Positions 52,663 to 61,107 of a stretch of DNA of 64,000 nt are shown here, in pieces (within the stretch, counting starts at the first letter, position 1; each line of letters begins with the position of its first letter). The DNA is from Ga0074130 sp035492055 (GTDB taxonomy: Bacteria; Pseudomonadota; Gammaproteobacteria; Burkholderiales; Rhodocyclaceae): assembly GCA_035492055.1 (NCBI GenBank), contig DATJJR010000011.1:1-64000 (forward strand). Reading direction: 5' to 3'. The notes beneath the pieces are model-generated. The model saw only the letters and a list, made by a program, of their open reading frames with translations. It was not told the origin of the DNA and made no database searches. The translations under genes and the position numbers were made by a program.

Positions 52663-54617
52663 CAGAAGCCGATCTTCATGCCGACGCGAACGAGGCGGCG
52701 GAAGTCGACGGGGTAGACGCTGCCATAAGCGGTCCACAAACCATTCTTGTTGTCGAACAGGTCATCAACAGCGACAAAGCCATCGATCGTATTGCCGCCA
52801 GTCTTCCAACGTTGACTCAGATTCACAGAGGTCATGTTGTAACTGCCTTGACGATAAGTGCCCACATTCGTGAAATCACTGATCGCGTAGGACGAATCGC
52901 GCCAAGTTTGCGTGACATTGAGCGTGCCATTGGCCCATGGCTGCCAGTTTGCGCCCAATGTTGCGGTGTTATGGGGAACGCCTGGAAGCTCCTTGCCGGC
53001 ATAACTACCATCATCAATCAATGCTTGCGTGTAGTTATACAAGGCAGAAAGCGCAAACGTGTCGGTCATCTGCCAACGCTCGCTCAATTCGAAACCATAT
53101 TTGTGCGATTTGTCGATATTGGTATTCGCTCCAAAACCACCATTAGCAAAGGGATCGAAATAAATTTCATCGTGAAGCTTGCTGTAGAAAACATCCGCAC
53201 GCAGACGATTCGATTGTGTATCCCAGTTAGCGCCGACAGTCACTGTCTTAACCTTGGCCGGGAGCATGCCCGTATTGGAAGCAAAGAATATACGGTCAAT
53301 ATCCGATGCTTGGAAGCCTTGGTTAAGATTTACGAAAGTAGACCATTGATCATTGAATCGATAATTTGTCCCCAAATCCCATGCGTTGAGCATGTAATTT
53401 TGACTGGTCGGCGTACCCCCCGTCGGCATGTTGTCGTACACAACTCTTTCGCGACGAACGCCTGCCGAGAATGACCAAGCATCGACGCGATAAACACTCT
53501 GCGCATACAAAGCAGTATTCTTTTTGGTGGTCAAACCTGCCGTATAAAAGCCCCCCGGAAGCGTCGTGCGCTCACCCTTGGCGTTTTGTACGCCAACATT
53601 GAAATCCAAGGCACGACTCGTATAACGCAAGCTCGCATCATCACTTGCGTTGGTGTAATCAAAATTGGTATTGCCGTAATAAGCAGTTGTGTCTGAGCTC
53701 TTGTTTTCGGCATCATGCACATAGCGAGCCGTCAGGCCTGATGCGATCTCATATTCGCCACCAACCCGCCATTGATTGCTGTCATACACCTGCCGCGTAT
53801 AGGGTTGAGAGGCTACAGGGGCTTGGCCAGGATCAGTACTAAATTGCGAGGGGGTCAGCGAAGATACGTAACGCGTATCGATGTGTGAATTTCCACCGCC
53901 AACAAAGAGCTTGAGCCCACTGATCGGTTTCAGCGTTAAATTGACACGCCCACCGGTGTTATCGCTACCATCCTGTGCGCCCGTCGAGTCACCAGCACTC
54001 AACGAAGCCTGTTTCGAACTGTTGGCATTAACACTCAAATCAAACAGTTCACGCGAAACTCCTGCATCGACACCAAATTCCTGTGCACCGCGGCTACCGA
54101 CCATGCTCGACACGGTTACACCCGTGTAACCCTTACGTGTATGAATCTGGATCACGCCACCCATTGCACCATCACCGAACGCAACCGAACCACTGCCTTT
54201 GCTGATTTCGATACTTTCGATTGCATCCAGTGGAATGCTGCCGATCAACTGGCCGGTTTGGTCGATGTTGTTGAGACGGTAGCCATCGACAACGATAACA
54301 ACGTTCTGATACCCGGCTTCGCTGCCGTAGCCGCGCAAATCGAGTGCCGGTGCATTTTTGTTACCGAAGCTACTCTGTACATTCAGCGCCGTATGCTGTG
54401 CCAGGAAGTCGTAGAGCGTCGCGGCACCCGAGGCCTGAATTTCGGCACGGTCGTGCACTTCGCTGGCGTAGGTGGCATCGCTGTCACGCGTCGGAATGCC
54501 GTTGGCGGTCACGGTCACTTCGGGCAACGTGGTTGGATTGGTCGAACTGCTCTGTGCAACAGCCGGGAAGGCCGCGGCAAGGGCTGCGGCAATGGCCGCA
54601 GAACGGATGATGAACAT
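52662..54617 (-). CDS. btuB: TonB-dependent cobalamin receptor
   Basis: Outer-membrane vitamin B12 receptor, 651 residues. The signal peptide ends near AVAQ (about residue 21). The TonB box region is LPEVTVTA. The plug has ALDLRGYGSEAGYQNVVIVV and VDGYRL, then IEISKGSGSVAFGDGAMGGV. The barrel ends in Phe (VGMKIGF). The start at 54617 has AGGGAG upstream. A cobalamin riboswitch lies about 145 bp upstream on the same strand, giving B12-responsive control of the whole btuB-btuC-btuD-cobO unit. Confidence 0.93.
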   Translation of the reverse strand: MFIIRSAAIAAALAAAFPAVAQSSSTNPTTLPEVTVTANGIPTRDSDATYASEVHDRAEIQASGAATLYDFLAQHTALNVQSSFGNKNAPALDLRGYGSEAGYQNVVIVVDGYRLNNIDQTGQLIGSIPLDAIESIEISKGSGSVAFGDGAMGGVIQIHTRKGYTGVTVSSMVGSRGAQEFGVDAGVSRELFDLSVNANSSKQASLSAGDSTGAQDGSDNTGGRVNLTLKPISGLKLFVGGGNSHIDTRYVSSLTPSQFSTDPGQAPVASQPYTRQVYDSNQWRVGGEYEIASGLTARYVHDAENKSSDTTAYYGNTNFDYTNASDDASLRYTSRALDFNVGVQNAKGERTTLPGGFYTAGLTTKKNTALYAQSVYRVDAWSFSAGVRRERVVYDNMPTGGTPTSQNYMLNAWDLGTNYRFNDQWSTFVNLNQGFQASDIDRIFFASNTGMLPAKVKTVTVGANWDTQSNRLRADVFYSKLHDEIYFDPFANGGFGANTNIDKSHKYGFELSERWQMTDTFALSALYNYTQALIDDGSYAGKELPGVPHNTATLGANWQPWANGTLNVTQTWRDSSYAISDFTNVGTYRQGSYNMTSVNLSQRWKTGGNTIDGFVAVDDLFDNKNGLWTAYGSVYPVDFRRLVRVGMKIGF

Positions 54618-54632
54618 GGGGTCTCCCTGTGT

Positions 54633-54656
54633 CCGGCTGGCGTCCCCGCAGGCCGG
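54633..54656 (-). promoter_or_regulatory. Hairpin before the btuB ribosome binding site
   Basis: CCGGC and GCCGG arms (54633-54637, 54652-54656) close a short GC-rich hairpin between the riboswitch and the AGGGAG of btuB. It may be part of the riboswitch expression platform acting on translation. Confidence 0.4.
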
Positions 54657-54760
54657 CTCTCTTTCTTGATCAAGGAAACGCACAGGGGAAAGGCAAGGCG
54701 CGGCCGCGGCAAAACCATGACGGGCCGATACTCACCGGCGCACCCCGCGCGGTTCCGCTC

Positions 54761-54930
54761 CTGGTTCATGGCCGGTCTCCGGGCTTGCAGTCCTGCACTC
54801 GCCGTCTTCCCGGACTGTGTCCAGTGACGTAATGACGAGCCTGATCTGCTTACCGTTGCGGGGGCAGCACCGGTATTTCACCGGTTTCCCGTTTCACGCG
54901 CCGATCACATCGGCGCGCACCACGAACCTG
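54761..54930 (-). promoter_or_regulatory. Cobalamin (B12) riboswitch controlling btuB
   Basis: The conserved B12 box AGCCCGGAGACCGGCC is at 54770-54785 on the minus strand. The core GGTGAAATACCGGTGCTGCC with CCCGCAACGGT is at 54852-54882. P1 arms CAGGTTCGTG (54921-54930) and CATGAACCAG (54761-54770) pair. These are the diagnostic cobalamin aptamer elements in the right order. The platform probably lies in the 140 bp up to btuB. Confidence 0.93.
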
Positions 54931-55086
54931 CTCGTCGAGCATAAGGCCAAACGAGCGGCGCGGATTATCGCACGCGGAATGCCTTGAAAGCACGCATGAA
55001 AAGCACACCTGAATGCCAATCAACCTTCAAAATCAGTGCTTGTCTCTTGACCAGAAAAGGCTTTTCCACGACACTCGCACCCACAC

Positions 55087-55281
55087 ATGAAGACCCGGCT
55101 TGATTCCCTCGAACACAAAATCGACAGCGTACTCGCGCTGTACGAGCGCCTGCGCGAAGAAAACCGCGCGCTGCACACGCAGCTTGCCGCGCTTGAGAAC
55201 ATCAATCAGGGCCTGACCCGCACCATCGAAGATTCACGCACGCGCCTCGAAGCGCTGCTGGCACGACTGCCTGAAGAATGA
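55087..55281 (+). CDS. zapB: ZapB-like cell division coiled-coil protein
   Basis: A 64-residue all-coiled-coil protein with heptads through LDSLEHKIDSVLALYERLRE and LHTQLAALENINQGLT. The ZapB/DUF904 type stabilises the Z ring with ZapA. It overlaps zapA by 4 bp (ATGA), the standard arrangement in Betaproteobacteria. It is preceded by about 130 bp that separate it from the divergent btuB riboswitch. Confidence 0.85.
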   Translation: MKTRLDSLEHKIDSVLALYERLREENRALHTQLAALENINQGLTRTIEDSRTRLEALLARLPEE

Positions 55282-55601
55282 GTACGACACCAACCCTCGA
55301 TATCCAGCTGCTTGGTAAGGACTACAAAGTCGCTTGCCCACCCGAAGAGCAGCAGGCTTTGCAAAATGCCGCGGCATTGCTGAATCTGCGCCTCACCGAG
55401 GCCGCTGGCAAAGGCAAGCTGAGCGGTGAACGCCTTGTTGCATTGGTGGCGCTTAATCTCGCGCACGAACTGCTGGCAACGCAAGCAGGCGATAGTTCGA
55501 GTGCATCGCCGAGTGCCGCAAGCGCGCTTGATTCCGATGCGTTTGCGCGTAAAATTCAAGCCATCGAGACGCGTATTGACGCTGTATTGGCTAAATCCTG
55601 A
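55278..55601 (+). CDS. zapA: Cell division protein ZapA
   Basis: FtsZ-binding protein that cross-links protofilaments. It has 107 residues. The N-terminal DIQLLGKDYKVACPPEEQQA is the family signature, followed by AAALLNLRL. RLVALVALNLAHELL begins the long C-terminal coiled coil. A Ser/Ala-rich insert (SSSASPSAASAL) interrupts the tail. It is coupled to zapB and directly upstream of 6S RNA. Confidence 0.93.
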   Translation: MSTTPTLDIQLLGKDYKVACPPEEQQALQNAAALLNLRLTEAAGKGKLSGERLVALVALNLAHELLATQAGDSSSASPSAASALDSDAFARKIQAIETRIDAVLAKS

Positions 55602-55640
55602 ATCTGGATTGGCATCACCGCTCAAAGCGCATCTCCCCAG

Positions 55641-55822
55641 TTTTCCCCTGCCGTGTTCGCCAAGGCCATATATTCCTTGAGCCAATACGCATGGCGTCAG
55701 GTTGTCGACCTTTAAAGCTGCTGTTGTGAGCGCCCCTCGCTGGGCGCACCTGATGCGGCCGGTAGGCAACCGCTCTGAACTTCAGGTTCAGGATGCCGGT
55801 CTAGCGGCATGTGCGGGGGAAC
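55641..55822 (+). ncRNA. ssrS: 6S RNA
   Basis: About 180 nt immediately after zapA, the usual ssrS position. The 5' strand of the central bubble has CCTTGAGCC and the 3' strand GGTTCAGGATGCC, equivalent to E. coli CCCTGAGCC and GGTTCAAGGGTTACAGCC. The outer helix pairs CCCC plus TGCCG at the 5' end with CGGCA and GGGG at the 3' end. It folds to mimic an open promoter and binds sigma70 RNA polymerase. Ends are approximate. Confidence 0.85.
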
Positions 55823-55833
55823 CCAATGCAGTG

Positions 55834-55874
55834 ACAAACGGCGATCAGCACAAAACTGATCGCCGTTTGTTTTT
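55834..55874 (+). terminator. Terminator after 6S RNA
   Basis: A perfect 15-bp stem (55834-55848 with 55856-55870, starting ACAAACGGCG) and a 7-nt loop are followed by TTTT. It lies 12 bp past the 6S 3' end and could also stop the convergent mgtC-like transcript. Confidence 0.8.
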
Positions 55875-55900
55875 GGGTTGGTGGGCCACTCGGTCGCGCG

Positions 55901-56581
55901 TCACTCTCCGTTACCGCCGGCCGACAGCACACCGTCGATCGCCACCAGTCGACAACGGATGGCCTCGAATTCACGGTCGGACACTTTCGAAAATTCGATC
56001 AAGACTTCGTCTGTATCCGGCGCGCTATCCGCCTGCTGCACCACGAATTTTTTCACACGCGAACTGCCTGGCCCCAGTGCCGATTCAAGTGCATGCAATG
56101 TCATTGCGCCGCGGCGCACGACGAGGCTCAGTTCGCGACGCTGGCGTACGGCGAAATATCGGCGCTCAATCGGCTTGAGGCCGGCGAGGATGATCAGGAT
56201 GATCACTGTCGCCGCCGTTGCGGCAACATACAAACCACTGCCGGCAGCCAACCCGACTGCAGCGACCGACCACAAGCTCGCTGCCGTTGTCAGACCGCGA
56301 ATAATTTCGCCGCGCAAGAGGATTGAGCCCGCGCCCAGAAAGCCAATACCGGAGACAACCTGCGCCGCAATCCGAGAAGGATCGAGTACAACATTCGGTG
56401 TACCGAGAATATCGGCAAAACCGAATGTGGACACAATCATGATCAGCGCCGAGCCGACGCAAACAAGCATGTGCGTCCGCAAGCCGGCTGCCCATGACAA
56501 ACGCTCTCGCTCGAAACCGATCACGCCACCCAGCAGCGCAGCCAGCGCCAAGCGCGAAATCAATTCTGCATCACCAATCAT
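55901..56581 (-). CDS. MgtC/SapB-family membrane protein
   Basis: A 226-residue protein. The N-terminal membrane domain has about four to five helices with ALLGGVIGFERERLSWAAGL and the conserved GIGFLGAGSI. The cytoplasmic C-terminal domain is ACT-like. MgtC proteins are linked to magnesium limitation and ATP synthase modulation; the local role is unknown. A strong AGGAGG is upstream. It occupies the place where many proteobacteria carry ygfA after 6S RNA. Confidence 0.88.
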   Translation of the reverse strand: MIGDAELISRLALAALLGGVIGFERERLSWAAGLRTHMLVCVGSALIMIVSTFGFADILGTPNVVLDPSRIAAQVVSGIGFLGAGSILLRGEIIRGLTTAASLWSVAAVGLAAGSGLYVAATAATVIILIILAGLKPIERRYFAVRQRRELSLVVRRGAMTLHALESALGPGSSRVKKFVVQQADSAPDTDEVLIEFSKVSDREFEAIRCRLVAIDGVLSAGGNGE

Positions 56582-56689
56582 TTTTTACCTCCTTGTCATT
56601 GCTTAATCAGCGTTGCCAAATACGACAGGTATAAAACAACGAGTCCCTCGCGGCGTTATCATCCAACATCGTTCACAACGGTGACCATG

Positions 56690-57160
56690 ATGCGCTACTG
56701 GCTGATGAAATCAGAACCCTCTGTCGTCGGTATCGACGACGTCTTGAAAATGCCGAACCAGACAGTTGACTGGTGGGGCGTACGTAATTATCAGGCACGC
56801 AATTTCATGCGTGACCAGATGGCTGTTGGCGACGGGGTTTTCTTCTATCACTCTTCCTGCCCGGAGCCCGGCATTGCGGGTATCGCACGCGTGGCAAAGA
56901 AAGCCTATCCTGATCGCCTGCAATTCGATCCGAAGAGCGAATACTTCGATCCAAAGTCGACACCTGAAAATCCGCGCTGGATGAATGTCGACGTGCAGAT
57001 CGTGAAGAAAACGCGCCTTGTGCATCTGGACGAATTACGTGCACATCCGGAACTGGAAAACATGCGTACGCTTCAGAAGGGCAACCGCCTTTCGATCACG
57101 CCAATCGATCCAGCCGAATGGAAATTCATCTGTGCAAAGCTACTCGGTGAAAAACCTTAA
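56690..57160 (+). CDS. EVE-domain protein
   Basis: A 156-residue single EVE domain (PUA-like fold) that binds modified bases or nucleic acid. The start MRYWLMKSEPS at 56690 is the family N-terminus. DWWGVRNYQARNFMRD and VFFYHSSCPEPGIAGIARV follow, then NPRWMNVDV and LRAHPELENMRTLQKGNRLS. Alternative ATG/GTG codons up to 56681 would add up to three residues. It is divergent from mgtC. Confidence 0.92.
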   Translation: MRYWLMKSEPSVVGIDDVLKMPNQTVDWWGVRNYQARNFMRDQMAVGDGVFFYHSSCPEPGIAGIARVAKKAYPDRLQFDPKSEYFDPKSTPENPRWMNVDVQIVKKTRLVHLDELRAHPELENMRTLQKGNRLSITPIDPAEWKFICAKLLGEKP

Positions 57161-57334
57161 GGAAACGACTTAGAAATAATTTGTAAATCCCGGAATCTTT
57201 TTACCGGAACCCCTGTCGATCTTGAAGCGCTAGTTTGAAACGCTAGTGGCCGCTCAACCCACACGGTTGAAAAGCACAACAAGAAGTTCCGCCTGTGCGT
57301 ACACGCGCACTGAACAGAAACCAAGGGAGACGCC

Positions 57335-58519
57335 ATGCTGCAACCCATCTGGGGCGATATCGCCATTCCGTTTACGTTGTTGCTGGCCTGGCTGCTGGGC
57401 GAACTGGGACGCCGCACATTGGGTATCTCGCGCATTACCAGTTATGGCTTTGTCGGCATCATCATCGCCATCATTCTGCGCGTAAGCCAATCGTTCTTTC
57501 AGGTCGACGATTTGTGGAGTCTCACACTGCTCGCACAAATCGCATTCGGCTTGCTGCTCTTCGAACTCGGTTATCGCGTCAATCTTGGTTGGCCACGACG
57601 CAATCCGTGGCTGGCGTTATCGGCAGTGACAGAAGCCGTAGCGACATTCGTCGCGGTGTTCTTCGTCACGCGGTTCTTCGAATTCGATATCGTGTCATCG
57701 CTGCTCCTTGCCGCGCTGATTACCGCCACATCGCCACTGACCATATTGCCTGTCGTGAACGAGCTGCGCAGCAGCGGGCAAGTGACCGAGCGCACGCTGC
57801 ACCTGTCCGCCATCAATTGCGTACTCGCCATCGTGGCCTTCAATGCCATTGTCGGCTATCGCGTGCTTGAGAATACAGGCACGCTGTTCAACGCAGTCTG
57901 GAACAGCTTCATCGTACTGCTTGTATCGGCCGGGCTTGGCATGTTGTTTGGTGTTGCCCTACCGCGCCTTCTGCGCATCGCACATGCGGATGAAAAGCAA
58001 AGCACGGTAGCGTTTGCACTTGGCATTACGGCATTGACGCTCGTCACGCACTCGTTGCATTTCTCACCCATTCTCGCAACGCTAACGTTCGGTCTCACTG
58101 CACGCCATCATCGCGACGTCCGCCATCAAGCGCAGCCGAATTTTGGCTCGCTCGGCGACATGCTCATCATCGTCCTGTTTGTGCACATCGGCAGCCGGCT
58201 GCAACCTGAAGCGTTCGTCCCCGGTTTGTTACTTGCCGTCGCGCTTCTGGCAACACGTTACGCGGCGAAGAGCCTTGTAATGCTCATGTTTGCAAGAGTC
58301 TCCGGGCTATCGATAAGAAAAGCCCTGCTCACCGGCGTTGCGTTGTTGCCGACTGCAAGCTTCGGCATTCTGCTACTCGAACTGGCTGCACAACAGGGAC
58401 TCGATTTTTCCGGCGCATTCGCCGTCATGGGTGGATTACTGCTGGTCGTGGACATTCTCAGTCCCATGATCCTGCGTTACACACTGATTGCCGCAGGCGA
58501 AACCGGAAAGGGGGTTTGA
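57335..58519 (+). CDS. Cation/proton antiporter, CPA2-like
   Basis: A 394-residue membrane protein with about 12 segments and no cytoplasmic RCK domain. Motifs include AQIAFGLLLFELGYRVNLGW, ITATSPLTILPVVNELRSSG and LFVHIGSRLQPEAF. It is the first gene of a three-gene plus-strand unit; the YbdK-type ligase starts 1 bp after its stop. A Kef-like K+/H+ or Na+/H+ role is possible. The ribosome binding site AGGGAG is 6 nt upstream. A 7-bp direct repeat (CGCTAGT at 57228 and 57241) lies about 90-105 bp upstream. Confidence 0.85.
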   Translation: MLQPIWGDIAIPFTLLLAWLLGELGRRTLGISRITSYGFVGIIIAIILRVSQSFFQVDDLWSLTLLAQIAFGLLLFELGYRVNLGWPRRNPWLALSAVTEAVATFVAVFFVTRFFEFDIVSSLLLAALITATSPLTILPVVNELRSSGQVTERTLHLSAINCVLAIVAFNAIVGYRVLENTGTLFNAVWNSFIVLLVSAGLGMLFGVALPRLLRIAHADEKQSTVAFALGITALTLVTHSLHFSPILATLTFGLTARHHRDVRHQAQPNFGSLGDMLIIVLFVHIGSRLQPEAFVPGLLLAVALLATRYAAKSLVMLMFARVSGLSIRKALLTGVALLPTASFGILLLELAAQQGLDFSGAFAVMGGLLLVVDILSPMILRYTLIAAGETGKGV

Positions 58520-58520
58520 C

Positions 58521-59645
58521 ATGCCATTACAACCATTCCAGCAGTCACAGGCATTGAGCATGGGTGTCGAGCTTGAGCTTCAGCTCATCGACCCGACCGG
58601 GCTCGATCTCACAAACACCGCGCCGGACCTGCTGCACTTGCTTGAGCGAAAGCCGTTTCCCGGCGATGTGAAACCGGAAATGACGGAAAGCATGATCGAG
58701 ATATCAACCGACGTGCAAACAGACTACGACGGGCTTCTTGCGCAGTTGCGGGACATTCGAGATGTATTGGTTACCGCCGGTGACAAGCTCAATGTCCGCA
58801 TCGCTGGCGGCGGTACGCACGCCTTTCAGCACTGGTCGGAACAAGCCATCGTCAACAAGCCTCGCTATCAGCAACTTTCCGATCTTTACGGTTATCTCGC
58901 CAAGCAGTTCACCGTGTTCGGTCAGCATGTACACATCGGCTGCGAATCGGCCAACAGTGCACTGTTTCTGCTTCACTCACTCAACCGCTATTTGCCGCAT
59001 TTCATTGCGTTGTCTGCCTCTTCGCCCTACTTCCAGGGTGAGGACACGCTGTTCGATTCAGCGCGATTGAACTCGGTGTTTGCGTTTCCGTTGTCTGGTC
59101 GTGCGCCCTTCGTGCTCGACTGGGAAGTGTTCGAGAATGGTTACTTCCGCAAGATGGAAGCCACCGGCGTGGTATCGAGCATGAAGGATTTCTACTGGGA
59201 CATCCGCCCCAAGCCTGAATTCGGCACCATCGAGCTACGTGTTTGTGACACGCCATTGACGGTAGAACGTGCGGCGGCACTGGCCTGCTATCTGCAGTCG
59301 CTATGCAGCTATCTGCTGACAAACGCCGATCCGGCGCCAAACGAAGACGACTATCTGGTCTACAACTTCAATCGCTTCCAAGCGTGTCGTTTCGGCCTTG
59401 ACGGCATGGTCGTCGATCCACGCAACAATCGCAGCCTGTCCTTGCGCGAAGACATTTTGCAAACACTGGACAAAGTGCAATTGCATGCCGGCCGTCTTGG
59501 CTGCCGCGCGGCGCTTGACGATATCCGGCGCATTCTTGCCGAAGGCAATCACGCCAGCTTTCTGCGCCGCCGCTTCGCCGACTGTCGTAACGTCAAGGGC
59601 GTCGTCGATGCTGCAGTCCATGCTTTCCGAGGAGATGCATCATGA
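58521..59645 (+). CDS. YbdK-type carboxylate-amine ligase (GCS2 family)
   Basis: ATP-dependent ligase related to glutamate-cysteine ligase 2. It has 374 residues. Start motif is SMGVELELQLIDP with the metal-binding Glu residues. VKPEMTESMIEISTDVQTDY, the histidine-containing FGQHVHIGCES and DIRPKPEFGTIELRVCDTPL are family signatures. The start at 58521 has GGGGG upstream. It is coupled to an amidotransferase gene that overlaps by 4 bp. The product is unknown; the two flanking genes suggest a gamma-glutamyl-like conjugate. Confidence 0.88.
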   Translation: MPLQPFQQSQALSMGVELELQLIDPTGLDLTNTAPDLLHLLERKPFPGDVKPEMTESMIEISTDVQTDYDGLLAQLRDIRDVLVTAGDKLNVRIAGGGTHAFQHWSEQAIVNKPRYQQLSDLYGYLAKQFTVFGQHVHIGCESANSALFLLHSLNRYLPHFIALSASSPYFQGEDTLFDSARLNSVFAFPLSGRAPFVLDWEVFENGYFRKMEATGVVSSMKDFYWDIRPKPEFGTIELRVCDTPLTVERAAALACYLQSLCSYLLTNADPAPNEDDYLVYNFNRFQACRFGLDGMVVDPRNNRSLSLREDILQTLDKVQLHAGRLGCRAALDDIRRILAEGNHASFLRRRFADCRNVKGVVDAAVHAFRGDAS

Positions 59646-60427
59646 TCGGACGTCGTCGCAAGCCACTCAAGATCGCGCTGTCGGCGCGCATCTTTCATCC
59701 GGAGCCGAACGCGCATGGCATCCGGACCAAGACGCTTCAGGTACTGGAGCAATCCGTTGCGCAATGGGTCATGGCACGCGACGTGATGCTGATGATGGTG
59801 CCTTCCGCCGTACGTGACGGCGAGCTCCTGCGCAGCAACATACGCTTGCGCGATTACGCCGAGAATCTCGATGGTCTCGTCTTGCAGGGCGGTGCGGACG
59901 TCAGCCCGCAGGCATACGGCGAACAACCGCTCGATCCTGCCTGGGCCGGCGACCCTGTCCGCGATGCGTATGAGCTTGAACTCGTCCACGAATTCATCGA
60001 AGCAGGCAAGCCGATACTCGGCATCTGCCGCGGCATGCAGTTGATGAACGTTGCGCTGGGTGGTTCGCTCTATCAGGATTTGCCGACCCAGCGTGCCGGC
60101 GATGTACGCCACGAAACCAGCGACTACGACCGCCATGCACACACGGTGTCATTCACCGAGGATGGGCAGTTTCGTCGCTGGTTCGGCAATGTTGAAGGTG
60201 GCTTGGTCAGCTCCATTCATCATCAGGCAGTCAACCGGATCGGCAAGGATCTCCGCATTGAAGCCACCAGTGCGGATGGTGTGGTTGAGGCTATCAGCGG
60301 AACTTCACGCAACTTTCTCTGCGGTGTGCAATGGCACCCGGAATTTCACTATCAGGGCGGTGTCGATTTTCTTGATTGCGTGCCCTTGCTCGAAGCATTT
60401 CTTGAGGCCGCAAGCAAAGCCCGCTGA
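59642..60427 (+). CDS. Class I glutamine amidotransferase, PuuD-like hydrolase
   Basis: A 261-residue C26-family peptidase. The catalytic nucleophile is Cys129 (LGICRGMQ), with His232 and Glu234 in VQWHPEFH. DGLVLQGGADVSP matches the gamma-glutamyl-GABA hydrolase group. It overlaps the ligase gene by 4 bp, so the pair may form and cleave the same conjugate. The stop codon directly adjoins the HAD gene stop. Confidence 0.9.
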   Translation: MIGRRRKPLKIALSARIFHPEPNAHGIRTKTLQVLEQSVAQWVMARDVMLMMVPSAVRDGELLRSNIRLRDYAENLDGLVLQGGADVSPQAYGEQPLDPAWAGDPVRDAYELELVHEFIEAGKPILGICRGMQLMNVALGGSLYQDLPTQRAGDVRHETSDYDRHAHTVSFTEDGQFRRWFGNVEGGLVSSIHHQAVNRIGKDLRIEATSADGVVEAISGTSRNFLCGVQWHPEFHYQGGVDFLDCVPLLEAFLEAASKAR

Positions 60428-61096
60428 TTAAACGGGTCGCAAAACGGGCAGCAAATCAACAAAACTGTCGAGTGCAGCGTAGCGGGTGATTTCTCGCTGC
60501 GGCTGTTTCGTATCAGGACGGCGGATCGCACGCAGCTCGGCAATCCCATAGACACTTGCGGAATCAAGTACCGACAGTGTGTCGTCGACAAGCAAGGTGC
60601 GCGCAGGCTCGAACGACTGCACGGCACGCAGTGCATCCCAGAAACGCACATCCTCCTTGGGCAAACCCAGTTCGTGCGACGTGATCATGGCGTCGAAATG
60701 CCCAGCCAGGCCGGTACGCAACATCTTGAGTTCAAGGCTCTTGCGATGCGCATTGGTGACGAGCAACACACGCTTGTCGGCCTCGCGTGCTGCGGCCAGA
60801 AATTCAAGCACGCCAGGGTGGATTGCGATCAAGTGCGCAACCTCTTCCTTCAGCGGCATCAAATCAAGTGCAAGCGCATCACTCCAGAAATCCACCGAGT
60901 ACCAGGGCAGGGTGCCTTCGTGTGCCTTGAAACGCGCGCGCAATTCTTCGCGCACCAGTGCAACATCGCGCCCGTGATGTGCCGCATAGCGCATCGGCAG
61001 ATGTTCTTGCCAGAAGTGATTGTCAAAGTGCAGATCGAGCAGGGTGCCGTCCATGTCGAGCAGGACGGTATCGATGGCGGTCCAGTCGGGGCACAT
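60428..61096 (-). CDS. HAD-family phosphatase, YrfG-like
   Basis: A 222-residue haloacid dehalogenase-type phosphatase. Motif I is VLLDMDGTLLDL, motif II VLLVTNAHRKS, and motif IV LLVDDTLSVL. It resembles the GMP/IMP nucleotidase YrfG of E. coli (inner cap region around FKAHEGTLPWYSVDFW). The ATG at 61096 is preferred; a TTG at 61111 overlaps the upstream stop. It lies just after the dienelactone hydrolase gene on the same strand. Confidence 0.85.
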   Translation of the reverse strand: MCPDWTAIDTVLLDMDGTLLDLHFDNHFWQEHLPMRYAAHHGRDVALVREELRARFKAHEGTLPWYSVDFWSDALALDLMPLKEEVAHLIAIHPGVLEFLAAAREADKRVLLVTNAHRKSLELKMLRTGLAGHFDAMITSHELGLPKEDVRFWDALRAVQSFEPARTLLVDDTLSVLDSASVYGIAELRAIRRPDTKQPQREITRYAALDSFVDLLPVLRPV

Positions 61097-61107
61097 GTCA
61101 GTTGACG

